From Oleiphilus sp. (GTDB lineage: Bacteria; Pseudomonadota; Gammaproteobacteria; Pseudomonadales; Oleiphilaceae), in NCBI GenBank assembly GCA_006212045.1, contig PZPK01000001.1, positions 62,001 through 126,000 on the forward strand: DNA of 64,000 nucleotides, written 5' to 3'. Below the pieces are notes generated by a model. That model was not told the DNA's origin. It did no database searches and was given only the letters and a program-made list of their open reading frames with translations. Of this stretch, positions 31,922 to 41,598 are shown piece after piece; the stretch's first letter is position 1; each line of letters starts with the position of its first letter. Position numbers and translations under genes: made by a program.

Positions 31922-33412
31922 ATGACGCAACAAGTCCCATTATTGATCAATGGCGAATTCGTCGCCAGCGAAAGCGACCAAAGACAAGCTGTCCTTAATC
32001 CCGCGACACAGTCCATCCTCGCCGAAGTCCCCTACGCCACCAGCGATGAGGTAGACCGGGCCGTCAGCGGTGCCAAAGCGGCTTTTGCTGAATGGCGCAA
32101 CGTACCGGTTCCAGAGCGGGCGCGCCTGATGCTGCGTTACCAACACCTGCTCAAGGCCCACCAAAAAGAAATCGCCGAAATTCTCGCCGAAGATAACGGC
32201 AAGAATTTTGAAGACGCGATGGGAGACGTATGGCGCGGGATCGAAGTGGTCGAACACGCCTGTAACATTCCTTCATTGCTGATGGGAGAAACAGTCGAGA
32301 ATGTTGCCAATCAGGTCGACACCTACAGCGTGACGCAACCGCTTGGCGTCACTCTGGGCATCACGCCTTTTAATTTCCCTGCCATGATTCCGCTCTGGAT
32401 GTATCCCCTGGCCACCGCATGTGGCAATACCATGATTCTGAAGCCTTCTGAGCAGGTCCCCTTGGCGACTGTCAGATTACTGGAGCTGTTTCAGGAAGCC
32501 GGCGCACCTAAAGGCATCGTACAAATGATCCATGGTGGCAAAGATCAGGTAGATCAACTGATGAACCACCCCGATGTACTGGCCACTTCTTTTGTTGGCT
32601 CGGTGCCGGTTGCAAAACATGTGTATCAAACCACCACGCACCAACTAAAACGGGCGCAGTGCTTCGCCGGCGCAAAAAACCATATGGTGGTCATGCCCGA
32701 CGCCGACAAAGATACCGTCATGAATGCACTTGTTGGCGCAACGGTCGGTGCTGCAGGCCAACGCTGCATGGCGATTAGCGTCATCGTATTTGTGGGCGAT
32801 ACGATCGCATGGGCAGATGAATTGGCAGATCGACTCAGATCCATCAGGCCCGGTATCTGGAACGACCCTGACGCCGCTTTTGGACCTCTGATCAGTCTGG
32901 CAGCGAAATCTCGCGTCGAATCGCTGATCGCCAGTGGTATTGAACAGGGAGCCAACTGCCGGGTGGATGGTCGCAACTGCAAGGTCGATGGCTACCCGGA
33001 TGGCAACTGGGTCGGGCCGACCCTGTTTACCGACGTTACCACCGACATGGACATCTATAAGGAAGAAATTTTCGGCCCTGTCGTGAGTTGCCTCAACGTG
33101 GCCTCACTTGATGAAGCGCTGGAACTGGTCAACAATAGCCCCTACGGAAATGGTACCTCCATCTTTACCAGTTCAGGCATTAACGCGCGTCGCTATCAGC
33201 ATGAGGTCAGTGTGGGACAGGTCGGCATCAATATCCCGATTCCGGTGCCCTTGCCATTTTTCTCATTCACCGGCTGGAAAGGTTCATTTATGGGAGACCT
33301 GCATGCCTACGGTAAACAGGCAGTGCGCTTCTACACGGAAACCAAGACAGTGACTTCAAGCTGGAAATCCTCGCCTTCACAGGGCCCCAACATGAGTATT
33401 GCGTTGAAATAA
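31922..33412 (+). CDS. mmsA: Methylmalonate-semialdehyde dehydrogenase (CoA-acylating)
   Basis: Starting at the ATG at 31922 (AGAAAGG upstream) the protein has 496 residues. It is an aldehyde dehydrogenase of the MmsA group: [19 protein letters not shown], the catalytic Cys in [10 protein letters not shown] and the C-terminal [20 protein letters not shown]. It converts methylmalonate semialdehyde to propionyl-CoA with NAD+ and CoA, the last step of valine degradation. It heads a run of five valine genes; the next gene starts one base after its stop. Confidence 0.96.
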   Translation: MTQQVPLLINGEFVASESDQRQAVLNPATQSILAEVPYATSDEVDRAVSGAKAAFAEWRNVPVPERARLMLRYQHLLKAHQKEIAEILAEDNGKNFEDAMGDVWRGIEVVEHACNIPSLLMGETVENVANQVDTYSVTQPLGVTLGITPFNFPAMIPLWMYPLATACGNTMILKPSEQVPLATVRLLELFQEAGAPKGIVQMIHGGKDQVDQLMNHPDVLATSFVGSVPVAKHVYQTTTHQLKRAQCFAGAKNHMVVMPDADKDTVMNALVGATVGAAGQRCMAISVIVFVGDTIAWADELADRLRSIRPGIWNDPDAAFGPLISLAAKSRVESLIASGIEQGANCRVDGRNCKVDGYPDGNWVGPTLFTDVTTDMDIYKEEIFGPVVSCLNVASLDEALELVNNSPYGNGTSIFTSSGINARRYQHEVSVGQVGINIPIPVPLPFFSFTGWKGSFMGDLHAYGKQAVRFYTETKTVTSSWKSSPSQGPNMSIALK

Positions 33413-33413
33413 C

Positions 33414-34574
33414 ATGAATTACAATCTGACTGAAGATCAGCGCGCCTTTCAGCTCACCGCGCGCAAATTTGCCGAGCAACAACTGGCACCCAATGCCAAA
33501 GCGTGGGACGAAGGACCGGTATTTCCGAAACAAACCTTTGTTGCCGCCGGAAAACTCGGTTTTATGGCGATGTACATTCCGGAACACTACCACGGAATCG
33601 GTCTTGGCCGACTGGACAGTGCCATTATTATGGAGGAACTGGCGAGCGGTTGTACTTCGACCGCTGCTTTTATCAGCATTCACAACATGGCTTTCAACAT
33701 GCTATCCAAATACGGCCTGCCGGCATTTGTCGAGCAATGGTGTGAACAGTTGGCCAGCGGAGAGAAGCTGGCCAGTTACTGCTTGACTGAGCCTGGCGCT
33801 GGCTCGGATGCAGCCTCGCTGGCAACCAAAGCTGAAAAACAGGGCGACCATTATCTTGTTAACGGTTCCAAGGCCTTTATATCAGGCGCCGGCGATACGG
33901 ATTTGCTTGTCACGATGGTCAGAACCGGCAAGGCCGGCCCCAAAGGTATCTCTTGCCTCGCCATTCCCGCGGACTCGGCAGGCATCAGTTATGGCAAGAA
34001 AGAAGAAAAACTGGGCTGGAACAGCCAACCCACGCGCACCATCAGCTTTGAGAATGTCCGTGTTCCAGTCGAGAATCTGCTGGCCAACGAAGGCGACGGC
34101 TTTAAACTGGCGATGGAAGGGCTGGATGGCGGCCGTATCAACATTGCCGCCTGCTCATTGGGAACCGCCAGCAGCAGTTTGAAGCTGGGTAAGGAATACG
34201 TCATGGAGCGACAACAATTCGGCCGCGCCATCAGCGAATTCCAGAATACCCAGTTCAAGCTCGCCGATATGCTGACCGAGCTGACAGCGGCGCGACAAAT
34301 GGTGCGTCTGGCCGCGTTCAAACTTGATCAGAATGACCCGGATAAAACCGCCTACTGTGCCATGGCCAAGCGTTTCGCCACCGACATCGGTTTTGAAATT
34401 TGTGATCAGGCGCTGCAGCTGCATGGCGGCTATGGCTACATTAAGGAATACCCGATCGAACGGCATTTCCGGGACACGCGGGTACACCGTATTCTGGAAG
34501 GAACAAACGAGGTCATGCGCCTGATTATTTCCAGAAAAATGCTCGACGATGTAAATTCGACACTCATCCAGTAA
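33414..34574 (+). CDS. Acyl-CoA dehydrogenase, probably isobutyryl-CoA dehydrogenase
   Basis: The 386-residue FAD enzyme has YCLTEPGAGSDAAS, the GGYGYIKEYPIERHFRDTRVHRI segment in two parts and the catalytic Glu in ILEGTNEVMRLII. Sequence alone places it in the short/branched-chain acyl-CoA dehydrogenase group. Its place one base after mmsA and ahead of an enoyl-CoA hydratase and 3-hydroxyisobutyryl-CoA hydrolase indicates isobutyryl-CoA to methacrylyl-CoA in valine degradation. Electrons would pass to ETF. Confidence 0.92.
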   Translation: MNYNLTEDQRAFQLTARKFAEQQLAPNAKAWDEGPVFPKQTFVAAGKLGFMAMYIPEHYHGIGLGRLDSAIIMEELASGCTSTAAFISIHNMAFNMLSKYGLPAFVEQWCEQLASGEKLASYCLTEPGAGSDAASLATKAEKQGDHYLVNGSKAFISGAGDTDLLVTMVRTGKAGPKGISCLAIPADSAGISYGKKEEKLGWNSQPTRTISFENVRVPVENLLANEGDGFKLAMEGLDGGRINIAACSLGTASSSLKLGKEYVMERQQFGRAISEFQNTQFKLADMLTELTAARQMVRLAAFKLDQNDPDKTAYCAMAKRFATDIGFEICDQALQLHGGYGYIKEYPIERHFRDTRVHRILEGTNEVMRLIISRKMLDDVNSTLIQ

Positions 34575-34720
34575 ACAGCAAATGTTCTACGTATGACTGA
34601 ATCTCACATACACTCGCTTTGCTCGGTTGCCGGAATCGAAACAAACGAACATGTTGCAGGCAAGTGGACGGGCATACGCGCGTTTACTTTGCCGCCTCAT
34701 TGAATCAAGGATAAGCAGAA

Positions 34721-35509
34721 ATGACAGATAGTTTCAGTGGTTCGGAAAAGATACAGGTTTCCATTTCGGGAGCCATTGCCAGCATCACCATCAACAACCC
34801 TCCCGCCAATACATGGGACCTCGAAAGTTTGCCCGCATTGGGTCGGACAGTAAAAAAACTCAATGACATGCCTGAAGTCATTGCTCTGGTCATTCATGGA
34901 CAGGGAGAAAAATTCTTTTCGGCAGGCGCGGATTTGAAGCAATTTGCCGAAGGCGACAAAGCCCGCTCCAAAGAGGTTGCCCATGCGTTTGGTGACGCTT
35001 TTGAGGCGCTGGCGGGTTTCAAGGGCGTGTCGATCGCCGCAATTAATGGCTACGCCATGGGGGGCGGCCTGGAGGTGGCCCTTGCCTGCGATATCCGGAT
35101 CGCCGAGCAACAGGCTCAGATGGCATTGCCGGAGGCCGCCGTCGGACTGCTGCCGTGTGCCGGAGGGACACAACGATTGTCCTGGCTGGTTGGAGAAGCC
35201 TGGGCTTCACGCATGATCCTCTGCGGAGAGCGTATTTCTGCTGATAAAGCTGAACAAATCGGGCTGGTGCAGGAGGTCGTCACGAAAGGAGAGGCACTGA
35301 CTAAAGCCCTTTCTCTGGCCGAAGGGGTTTGCGGACAGAGCCCGGATGCGGTGCAAGCCTGTAAGCGCCTGCTGACAGCCCCCCGGGAACGCGCCATCGC
35401 TTCGGGTCTGCAACAGGAACGGGATGAGTTTATCGACTTGATCGGTGAAGCAAATCAGTTGGAAGGTACCAGAGCCTTTCTCGAAAAACGCAGCCCTGAC
35501 TGGACTTAA
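34721..35509 (+). CDS. Enoyl-CoA hydratase (crotonase family)
   Basis: The 262-residue protein has the crotonase oxyanion-hole segment SAGADLKQFA and the GGGLEVALACDIRIAE motif followed by ALPEAAVGLLPCAGGTQRL with the catalytic-type Glu positions. In this operon it would hydrate methacrylyl-CoA to 3-hydroxyisobutyryl-CoA. It begins 146 bases after the dehydrogenase gene, the largest gap in the operon; no terminator or strong promoter was recognised in that gap. Confidence 0.93.
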   Translation: MTDSFSGSEKIQVSISGAIASITINNPPANTWDLESLPALGRTVKKLNDMPEVIALVIHGQGEKFFSAGADLKQFAEGDKARSKEVAHAFGDAFEALAGFKGVSIAAINGYAMGGGLEVALACDIRIAEQQAQMALPEAAVGLLPCAGGTQRLSWLVGEAWASRMILCGERISADKAEQIGLVQEVVTKGEALTKALSLAEGVCGQSPDAVQACKRLLTAPRERAIASGLQQERDEFIDLIGEANQLEGTRAFLEKRSPDWT

Positions 35510-35553
35510 GACTAGATACCTACATCAACGGCAGGAAAATTTAAGGAAAGATA

Positions 35554-36714
35554 GTGAGCGATAAGAAAAAGCCTCTGGCCAGTATTTCAACCCAGACAAT
35601 CGATGCTAAACAGGGAAAGCTTGGGGTCATTACGCTGGACAGCCCTAAAACCCTGAACAGCCTGACACTGGATATGGTCAGGGAGATACGCTCAAAGCTC
35701 GAGATATGGTGCAACGATGATGACATCGCGGTCATTGTGATTCGTGGCAGCGGTGAAAAGGCGTTCTGTGCCGGAGGCGATGTACAAAAGCTTTACCAGT
35801 CAGCGATTGGTCAGCCAGGCGGGCCATGCGAATACGCAGAAACTTTCTTTTTCGATGAGTACCAGCTCAATTACCTGATTCATCGCTGTCACAAACCGAT
35901 TCTCTGCCTGGCACGCGGGATTACCATGGGCGGCGGACTCGGCTTGATGGCCGGCGCCAGTCATCGCGTTGTCACCGAGTCAACACGTATCGCCATGCCC
36001 GAGATTACTATCGGTTTATTTCCGGATGTTGGCGGCACCTGGTTTCTGAATAGAATGCCAAATGGCCTTGGCAATTTCTTTGCGTTGACCGGCGCCACGA
36101 TCAATGCGCTCGACGCCCTGTCACTGGATCTTGCGGACCATGCGCTCCCGAACGCTCATCTGGAAAAGGTAGAGCGTGCTTTAGCCAGTGAAGTCTGGTC
36201 GGAGAATCACGAGGAAAACCACAGCATCTGTGATCGCGTGCTGAACGAACTCGCATGCGAACGCAGTTTTCTCGAACAGTCATCGCCAAGCGAACTTCAG
36301 GCAATCGTGGACAGCTTGACGCGGGTTAGCCAACAAAACTGTTTGGGAGAGTTCATTGCCAGCCTTCAGGAAATTGACTACGACAGCAAGTGGTTCCACA
36401 AAGCCCTTGCCAGCCTGAAGAACGGCTCTCCTCTTTCCAGTTTGCTGATCTTTGAACAGCTCAAGCGCTTTCGCTTTGCCGATCTGAAAAGCGTATTTGA
36501 AAGTGAACTCGTTCTGGCGACCAACATCGTCCGCTATCCGGAGTTTTCGGAGGGTGTCCGGGCGCTGTTGATTGACAAGGATAATGACCCGCATTGGCAG
36601 CATGCGCACTTCAGCGCTGTCTCCTCAGGCTTGCTTGAATCGTTTTTCACAGCACCGTGGAAAGATAACCCGCTTCATGATGCGCTGCGCGACATCGACA
36701 ACAAATTACAATAA
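35554..36714 (+). CDS. 3-hydroxyisobutyryl-CoA hydrolase
   Basis: This 386-residue crotonase relative has the longer HIBCH form with FCAGGDVQKLYQ, MGGGLGLMAGASHRVVTE and the diagnostic MPEITIGLFPDVGGTWFL. HIBCH hydrolyses 3-hydroxyisobutyryl-CoA, releasing 3-hydroxyisobutyrate in valine degradation. It begins with GTG at 35554 after an AAGGAAAG. It lies between the hydratase and mmsB, in pathway order. Confidence 0.95.
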   Translation: MSDKKKPLASISTQTIDAKQGKLGVITLDSPKTLNSLTLDMVREIRSKLEIWCNDDDIAVIVIRGSGEKAFCAGGDVQKLYQSAIGQPGGPCEYAETFFFDEYQLNYLIHRCHKPILCLARGITMGGGLGLMAGASHRVVTESTRIAMPEITIGLFPDVGGTWFLNRMPNGLGNFFALTGATINALDALSLDLADHALPNAHLEKVERALASEVWSENHEENHSICDRVLNELACERSFLEQSSPSELQAIVDSLTRVSQQNCLGEFIASLQEIDYDSKWFHKALASLKNGSPLSSLLIFEQLKRFRFADLKSVFESELVLATNIVRYPEFSEGVRALLIDKDNDPHWQHAHFSAVSSGLLESFFTAPWKDNPLHDALRDIDNKLQ

Positions 36715-36741
36715 CAGGCACTACGCAGAGAGGAAAATATT

Positions 36742-37623
36742 ATGGCTATTATCGCATTCATTGGACTGGGTAATATGGGAGGCCCCATGGCCACCAATCT
36801 GCTTAAGGCCGGCCACGAGGTCCGTGTTTTTGATCTGGTACCCGCCCTGGTAAAGCAGTTGGTATCCGACGGTGCACAGGCTGCAAAAAGTGCCGAAAAT
36901 GCAGCTGACAGTGCCGATTATGTGATTTCGATGCTGCCTGCGGGAAAACACGTTGCCTCCTTGTACATTGGTGATGAGGGCCTTCTGGCATCGCTCAAGC
37001 CCGGCACCATGGTCATCGACTCCTCTACGATTGATGCAGAAACTGCACGTGATGTGCATGCCGCCTGCCGGGACAAGGGCATCGAAATGCTCGATGCGCC
37101 GGTGTCCGGTGGCGTCGCGGCCGCCGCTGCCGGCAGTTTGACCTTTATGTGCGGCGGGAGCGAAAAAGCCTTTGAAAAGGCAAAAGGGATACTCGGTGAT
37201 ATGGGGCAAAACATATTTCATGCGGGTCCTGATGGTGCGGGTCAAGTGGCGAAAATGTGCAACAACATGCTGCTGGCAATTCACATGATCGGTACCAGCG
37301 AGGCGCTGCAACTGGGTACTAAAAACGGTTTGGATGCTAAAGTCCTGTCAGACATTATGCTGGCCAGCTCGGGGAAAAACTGGAGCCTGGAACGTTACAA
37401 CCCCTACCCCGGCGTCATGCCCACCACCCCGGCCTCCAATGACTATCAACCCGGCTTTATGGTTGACTTGATGGCCAAGGATCTTGGACTCGCTATTGCC
37501 AATGCCAGTGCCTGCGGCAGTGCTACCCCCCTGGGCGAAAAGGCGCTGGGGCTTTATCAGCAGAAACAGCAGGAAGGTGATGGCAAGCGCGATTTTTCAA
37601 GCATTATCGAACTGCTCAAATAA
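36742..37623 (+). CDS. mmsB: 3-hydroxyisobutyrate dehydrogenase
   Basis: The 293-residue protein is a beta-hydroxyacid dehydrogenase. It has an N-terminal dinucleotide fold IGLGNMGGPMATNLL, the substrate-binding DAPVSGGVAAAAAGSL and the catalytic Lys in GAGQVAKMCNNMLL. It oxidises 3-hydroxyisobutyrate to methylmalonate semialdehyde with NAD+, feeding MmsA. A GAGAGG precedes the ATG. It is 27 bases after the HIBCH gene and 11 bases before a solute-binding protein. Confidence 0.96.
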   Translation: MAIIAFIGLGNMGGPMATNLLKAGHEVRVFDLVPALVKQLVSDGAQAAKSAENAADSADYVISMLPAGKHVASLYIGDEGLLASLKPGTMVIDSSTIDAETARDVHAACRDKGIEMLDAPVSGGVAAAAAGSLTFMCGGSEKAFEKAKGILGDMGQNIFHAGPDGAGQVAKMCNNMLLAIHMIGTSEALQLGTKNGLDAKVLSDIMLASSGKNWSLERYNPYPGVMPTTPASNDYQPGFMVDLMAKDLGLAIANASACGSATPLGEKALGLYQQKQQEGDGKRDFSSIIELLK

Positions 37624-37634
37624 GGAAACGATGC

Positions 37635-39554
37635 GTGCCACCAATCATGCTTCAAAGCTTGAAAGCATTGCGCATTGCATTGCTTGCCGGCCTTTGTGGG
37701 CTCATCAACACAGTCGTTGCAGAGTCCGCACCGGAACAAACCGGCGAGATAATAACGTCGCACGGATTTGCACTCTACGGTGACCTGAAATACCCGAAAG
37801 GGTTCAGCCATTATGATCATGTGAACCCCGAGGCCCCCAAAGGCGGACACCTGCGTCTGATGGGCTTTGGTACCTTTGATTCACTTAACCCCTATACCTT
37901 GAAAGGTACCAGTCCATTCAATACACCCGGGCAATTTATGTACGGGTTCTCGGAATTGAACGAAACGCTTCTCGCAGGGACAGGCAATTACTCACCCTCC
38001 GGAGATGAACCTCAAAGTGCCTATGGCCTGCTGGCTGAATCACTAAGCTACCCCGATGACTTGTCATGGGTCGAGTTTCGTCTGCGCAAACAAGCTCACT
38101 TCCATGACGCGCATCCGATCGAAGCCGAGGATGTCGTTTTTTCATTTGAAACCCTGATTGCGCACGGGCATCCGCGCTTTCAACAAGCATTGTTAAATAT
38201 CCAGAGCGTGGAAGCGCTGGACCGGCATACCGTGCGAGTCAGTTTCAAACAGGCCCACCAGGGAGCCAACATCCTGCGCTTCGGAGAGATGCCTGTTTTA
38301 CCCAAGCATTATTGGGCCGACAAGGACTTTGCACGAGCTTCGCAACAGGCGCCTTTGTTAAGCGGCCCCTATCGCCTTTCCAAATTCGATATAGGCAACA
38401 GTATTGAACTGGAACGCGTACCAGATTTTTGGGGCGCATCCCTGAATATCTATCGGGGCCGTTTCAATTTTGACCGTGTATCGATCCACTATTACCGGGA
38501 TCAGACCATTGCTTTTGAAGCCTTCAAAGCGGGTGAATTTGATTTGTACTACGACTATACCGCCAAGAACTGGGCGAGTGCTTATGATTTCCCTGCACTA
38601 AAAGACGGGCGCGTGCTCAAGCAGGAAATTCATCACAAGATTCCTTCTGGCACACAGGGCTTTTTCTTCAACACGCGTCGGGAACTGTTTCAGGACCCGC
38701 GTGTGCGTAAGGCGCTTAGCCTGGTATTCGATTTTGAGTGGACCAACAAGAACCTGTTCAACGACGCTTATGTCCGCAACAACAGCTACTACCCCAACTC
38801 GGATTTTGCCGCCGAGGGCATTCCTCAAGGGGAAGAACTGGCTTTACTTGAGCCGCACCGGCACCAACTTCCAGCAGCCTTATTTGCAGAGCCCTACAGT
38901 GCTTCCGCTTCAACCGGAAATGGCAACATGCGACAACCCATTCGCACCGCCACCCGACTGTTGAAAGAGGCCGGATGGCGTCTGGTGGACCATCAACTCC
39001 AACACCAGCAAAGTGGGCGATTGTTTGAATTTGAAATTCTGATTCGGCAACCCGGTCTGAAACGGGTCATTCTTCCCTACATCCGGAATCTGGAAAAGCT
39101 GGGAATTACCGCGAACCTGCGCCTCGTGGACGCCACCCAGTATAAGGTGCGTATTGATAATTTCGACTATGACATGATGACCTTCGTACTCAGTCAGGGA
39201 CAAGCCCCAAGCTATGAACAAAGAGACTACTTCCACTCTTCAAACCGACATACGATTGGCAGCCAGAATTATGCCGGCGTTGATCATCCTGTCGTCGATG
39301 CGCTGATTGAGCATGTCATCTCAGCCAGGACCAGATCCCGATTGGTAAGCGCCATGAAAGCGCTTGATCGGGTACTGTTGTGGCAGCACTACATCGTACC
39401 CAACTGGCACCTGAACTATCATCGCCTCGCGTACTGGAATAAATTTGACCAGCCGGCTTCGGCGCCGGATTTCACTCTGGGGGTTGACCGCTGGTGGTCA
39501 CAAGAGCAACGAACCAACACCCAAGATAACGCATCTGAAACAAGGCGGCCTTGA
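37635..39554 (+). CDS. Periplasmic peptide-type ABC transporter substrate-binding protein
   Basis: The 639-residue protein starts at GTG 37635, just after AAGGAA, with a signal peptide (about 1-31, ALRIALLAGLCGLINTVVA). The rest is an SBP_bac_5 fold (HGFALYGDLKYP, HYDHVNPEAPKGGHL and TGNSI-type segments) resembling YejA-like binding proteins. These bind oligopeptides or similar solutes. No permease or ATPase gene follows, so it must use a transporter encoded elsewhere. It lies 11 bases after mmsB and may share its transcript. Confidence 0.88.
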   Translation: MPPIMLQSLKALRIALLAGLCGLINTVVAESAPEQTGEIITSHGFALYGDLKYPKGFSHYDHVNPEAPKGGHLRLMGFGTFDSLNPYTLKGTSPFNTPGQFMYGFSELNETLLAGTGNYSPSGDEPQSAYGLLAESLSYPDDLSWVEFRLRKQAHFHDAHPIEAEDVVFSFETLIAHGHPRFQQALLNIQSVEALDRHTVRVSFKQAHQGANILRFGEMPVLPKHYWADKDFARASQQAPLLSGPYRLSKFDIGNSIELERVPDFWGASLNIYRGRFNFDRVSIHYYRDQTIAFEAFKAGEFDLYYDYTAKNWASAYDFPALKDGRVLKQEIHHKIPSGTQGFFFNTRRELFQDPRVRKALSLVFDFEWTNKNLFNDAYVRNNSYYPNSDFAAEGIPQGEELALLEPHRHQLPAALFAEPYSASASTGNGNMRQPIRTATRLLKEAGWRLVDHQLQHQQSGRLFEFEILIRQPGLKRVILPYIRNLEKLGITANLRLVDATQYKVRIDNFDYDMMTFVLSQGQAPSYEQRDYFHSSNRHTIGSQNYAGVDHPVVDALIEHVISARTRSRLVSAMKALDRVLLWQHYIVPNWHLNYHRLAYWNKFDQPASAPDFTLGVDRWWSQEQRTNTQDNASETRRP

Positions 39555-39628
39555 ACTGCGGTAAACAGATTGTCATAGTCGCTTTCTAGACTTTTCGGCT
39601 ATCTTTTGACTCAGCTCCGGAGGTCACT

Positions 39629-40153
39629 TTGGGCACGTACACGCTTTTTCTGGTTCGCCACGCAAAATCTTCATGGAAAGATGCGACGCTGTTGGATCGT
39701 CAGCGCCCGCTAAACAAACGAGGACACCGAAATGCACCGGAAATGGCGCGCCATTTGGCGAATCATGAACAAGTTCCGGATCATTTCATCAGCAGCCCTG
39801 CTAAACGCGCATTGAATACGGCGCAATACTTTGCCAATGAACTGGCTTTCGCATCGTTTAATATACAAATAGAAGAGCGGCTTTACTTTTGTGGCATAAA
39901 GGGCTGGCTGAACACTTTGAAGCAATTACCTATCACCAGTCAAAGCGCCATTCTGTTCGGACATAATCCGGATATCTCATTGTGTCTGGCCTTCCTGACA
40001 GGCAGGGAAATCGAGGCTGTGCCCACCTGCACCATTGCAAAACTTCGCGTTCAGGTCGGCGCATGGCCAGAACTAAAAGAGGGATGCGGCTTACTCGAGT
40101 ACATCATCTCTCCAAAAAATGCACGTAACCCATCCCCTCTGCAGACCAAATAA
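39629..40153 (+). CDS. SixA-like phosphohistidine phosphatase
   Basis: The 174-residue protein is of the histidine phosphatase superfamily: N-terminal LVRHAKSSWKD with the RHA catalytic core, PLNKRGHRNAP and FGHNPDISLC. Small members of this type include SixA, which removes phosphate from His residues of phosphotransfer domains. The start is TTG at 39629, with GGAGG six bases upstream (39618-39622). It is convergent with an acetyltransferase. The substrate is not known; a phosphorelay or sugar phosphate is possible. Confidence 0.85.
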   Translation: MGTYTLFLVRHAKSSWKDATLLDRQRPLNKRGHRNAPEMARHLANHEQVPDHFISSPAKRALNTAQYFANELAFASFNIQIEERLYFCGIKGWLNTLKQLPITSQSAILFGHNPDISLCLAFLTGREIEAVPTCTIAKLRVQVGAWPELKEGCGLLEYIISPKNARNPSPLQTK

Positions 40154-40167
40154 AACAGTAGGGACGA

Positions 40168-40650
40168 CTACAAGCCCGGATGCATATAACCCTGGTGATC
40201 GCTCAATAAGCGCATTTCAATATGCGCGATCCCATCCTCATCATAAGGTTTGGACGCGACGGAAAAGCCCAGCTCCCGATAAAATGCCTCCAAATGACGC
40301 TGCGCCGATAGGCGTATCTCCTGGTCCGGAAAGTGCTGACGACAGGCCCGGATCGACTCTCGCATCAATGCGCTTCCCAAGCCTGCCGACCGTTCGGTAC
40401 TCTCTACGATCACACGACCAATAGATGGACAGTGAAAACGGGTTCCGGGCCCGAGTATCCGGCTATAGGCCAGCAAATGTTTTTCCCGCCAAGCGAGTAC
40501 ATGCACGGCTTCCTGATCTTGATTATCCATATCGGGATACAGACAACGCTGCTCCAGCACAAACACATCCTGCCTCAACTTCAACAGGGCATAGAGGTCA
40601 AATAAGTTCAGACTCGAAAACCGCCCGACATGCCATTTAATTTCATTCAC
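40168..40650 (-). CDS. GNAT acetyltransferase of the ElaA type
   Basis: The 160-residue protein is a compact GNAT: LRQDVFVLEQRCLYPDMDNQD at the start is the ElaA hallmark, and GRVIVESTERSAGLGSALM is the acetyl-CoA-binding motif A. The acceptor substrate of ElaA is not well established. The GTG at 40650, close behind GGAGGG, gives the family length; an upstream in-frame start at 40674 would add eight basic residues. It is convergent with the SixA-like gene. Confidence 0.85.
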   Translation of the reverse strand: MNEIKWHVGRFSSLNLFDLYALLKLRQDVFVLEQRCLYPDMDNQDQEAVHVLAWREKHLLAYSRILGPGTRFHCPSIGRVIVESTERSAGLGSALMRESIRACRQHFPDQEIRLSAQRHLEAFYRELGFSVASKPYDEDGIAHIEMRLLSDHQGYMHPGL

Positions 40651-40779
40651 TTGCCCTCCTTTCCTACTTGCCACAGCTGCACCCTAAAATCATTTGTTAA
40701 CAGTTGTCGAAATGCGCAGTAAATGTGAAATAATACGCGCAATTAAACATCCTTTCCGGACATAAACCAAGGATTACGA

Positions 40780-41598
40780 ATGGGCCTGAAGTCTTACCTG
40801 AAAAACCTGCTTGTATCAAAAGAACTGGATGCGCACCTCGATAGAATCGAAAAACCTGTCGGTACACTGGGCTTTGACCCCTGGGGTTTTAATCTGGAGA
40901 CCAGCAAAATTGCTCTCGCATTTTTTGCTTCGGCATACGAACGCTATTTTCGGGTTAAAACCAATGGTGTTGACAATGTACCTTCCCAGGGCCCTGTTTT
41001 GATTATCGCCAACCATAGCGGACAGCTACCAATCGACGGTATTCTGATTGGTTATGCCGTTGCCAATAGAGAAAAAGATCCTCGCTACCCACGCGCAATG
41101 ATTGAACGCTTTTTCCCAACGGTCCCCTTTCTCGGTAACCTGCTGAATCAATTGGGTGCGGTGCTGGGCGATCCGACTAACTGTGCCCGTATGCTGGAGA
41201 ATGATGAGGCCGTCATCGTTTTTCCCGAAGGCATACGTGGTTCCGGCAAACTTTATAAAGATCGCTATCAGTTGCAGCGCTTTGGCAGTGGTTTCGTGCA
41301 TCTGGCGATGAAACACAACACGCCGATTGTGCCCGTCGGCGTGGTTGGATGTGAAGAAACCATTCCGGCCATTGCCAATATCAAACCTTTGGCCAAAATG
41401 CTGGGAGTGCCCTATGTTCCGGTCGCACTGCCCTTTATTTTTCCCGCCAAGGTAATCCTGAACTTTGGCAAACCCATTTATTTTGAAAATGAGGATCTCA
41501 CCGAAGAACAAGTGACGCGACGTGTCGAGAAAGTCAAAAAAGCGATTAACGGACTGATTGCCAAAGGCCTGGAAGAAAGACAAGGAGTATTTGAATGA
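40780..41598 (+). CDS. Lysophospholipid acyltransferase family protein (MGAT/DGAT-like)
   Basis: The 272-residue protein has an acyltransferase block: IIANHSGQLPIDG (with the His and Asp six residues apart, unlike the HX4D of PlsC) and VIVFPEGIRGSGK. These are typical of the LPLAT group related to mono/diacylglycerol acyltransferases. It would transfer an acyl chain from acyl-CoA or acyl-ACP to a glycerolipid or other alcohol. Hydrophobic segments near residues 35-50 and 185-205 suggest peripheral membrane binding. Its stop overlaps the next gene's start (ATGA), so the two are translationally coupled. Confidence 0.82.
   Translation: MGLKSYLKNLLVSKELDAHLDRIEKPVGTLGFDPWGFNLETSKIALAFFASAYERYFRVKTNGVDNVPSQGPVLIIANHSGQLPIDGILIGYAVANREKDPRYPRAMIERFFPTVPFLGNLLNQLGAVLGDPTNCARMLENDEAVIVFPEGIRGSGKLYKDRYQLQRFGSGFVHLAMKHNTPIVPVGVVGCEETIPAIANIKPLAKMLGVPYVPVALPFIFPAKVILNFGKPIYFENEDLTEEQVTRRVEKVKKAINGLIAKGLEERQGVFE

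Noticed and set aside
37631-37783. ATG at 37631 as a start for the binding protein
   Set aside because: It is in a different frame and gives no signal peptide; the GTG at 37635 does.
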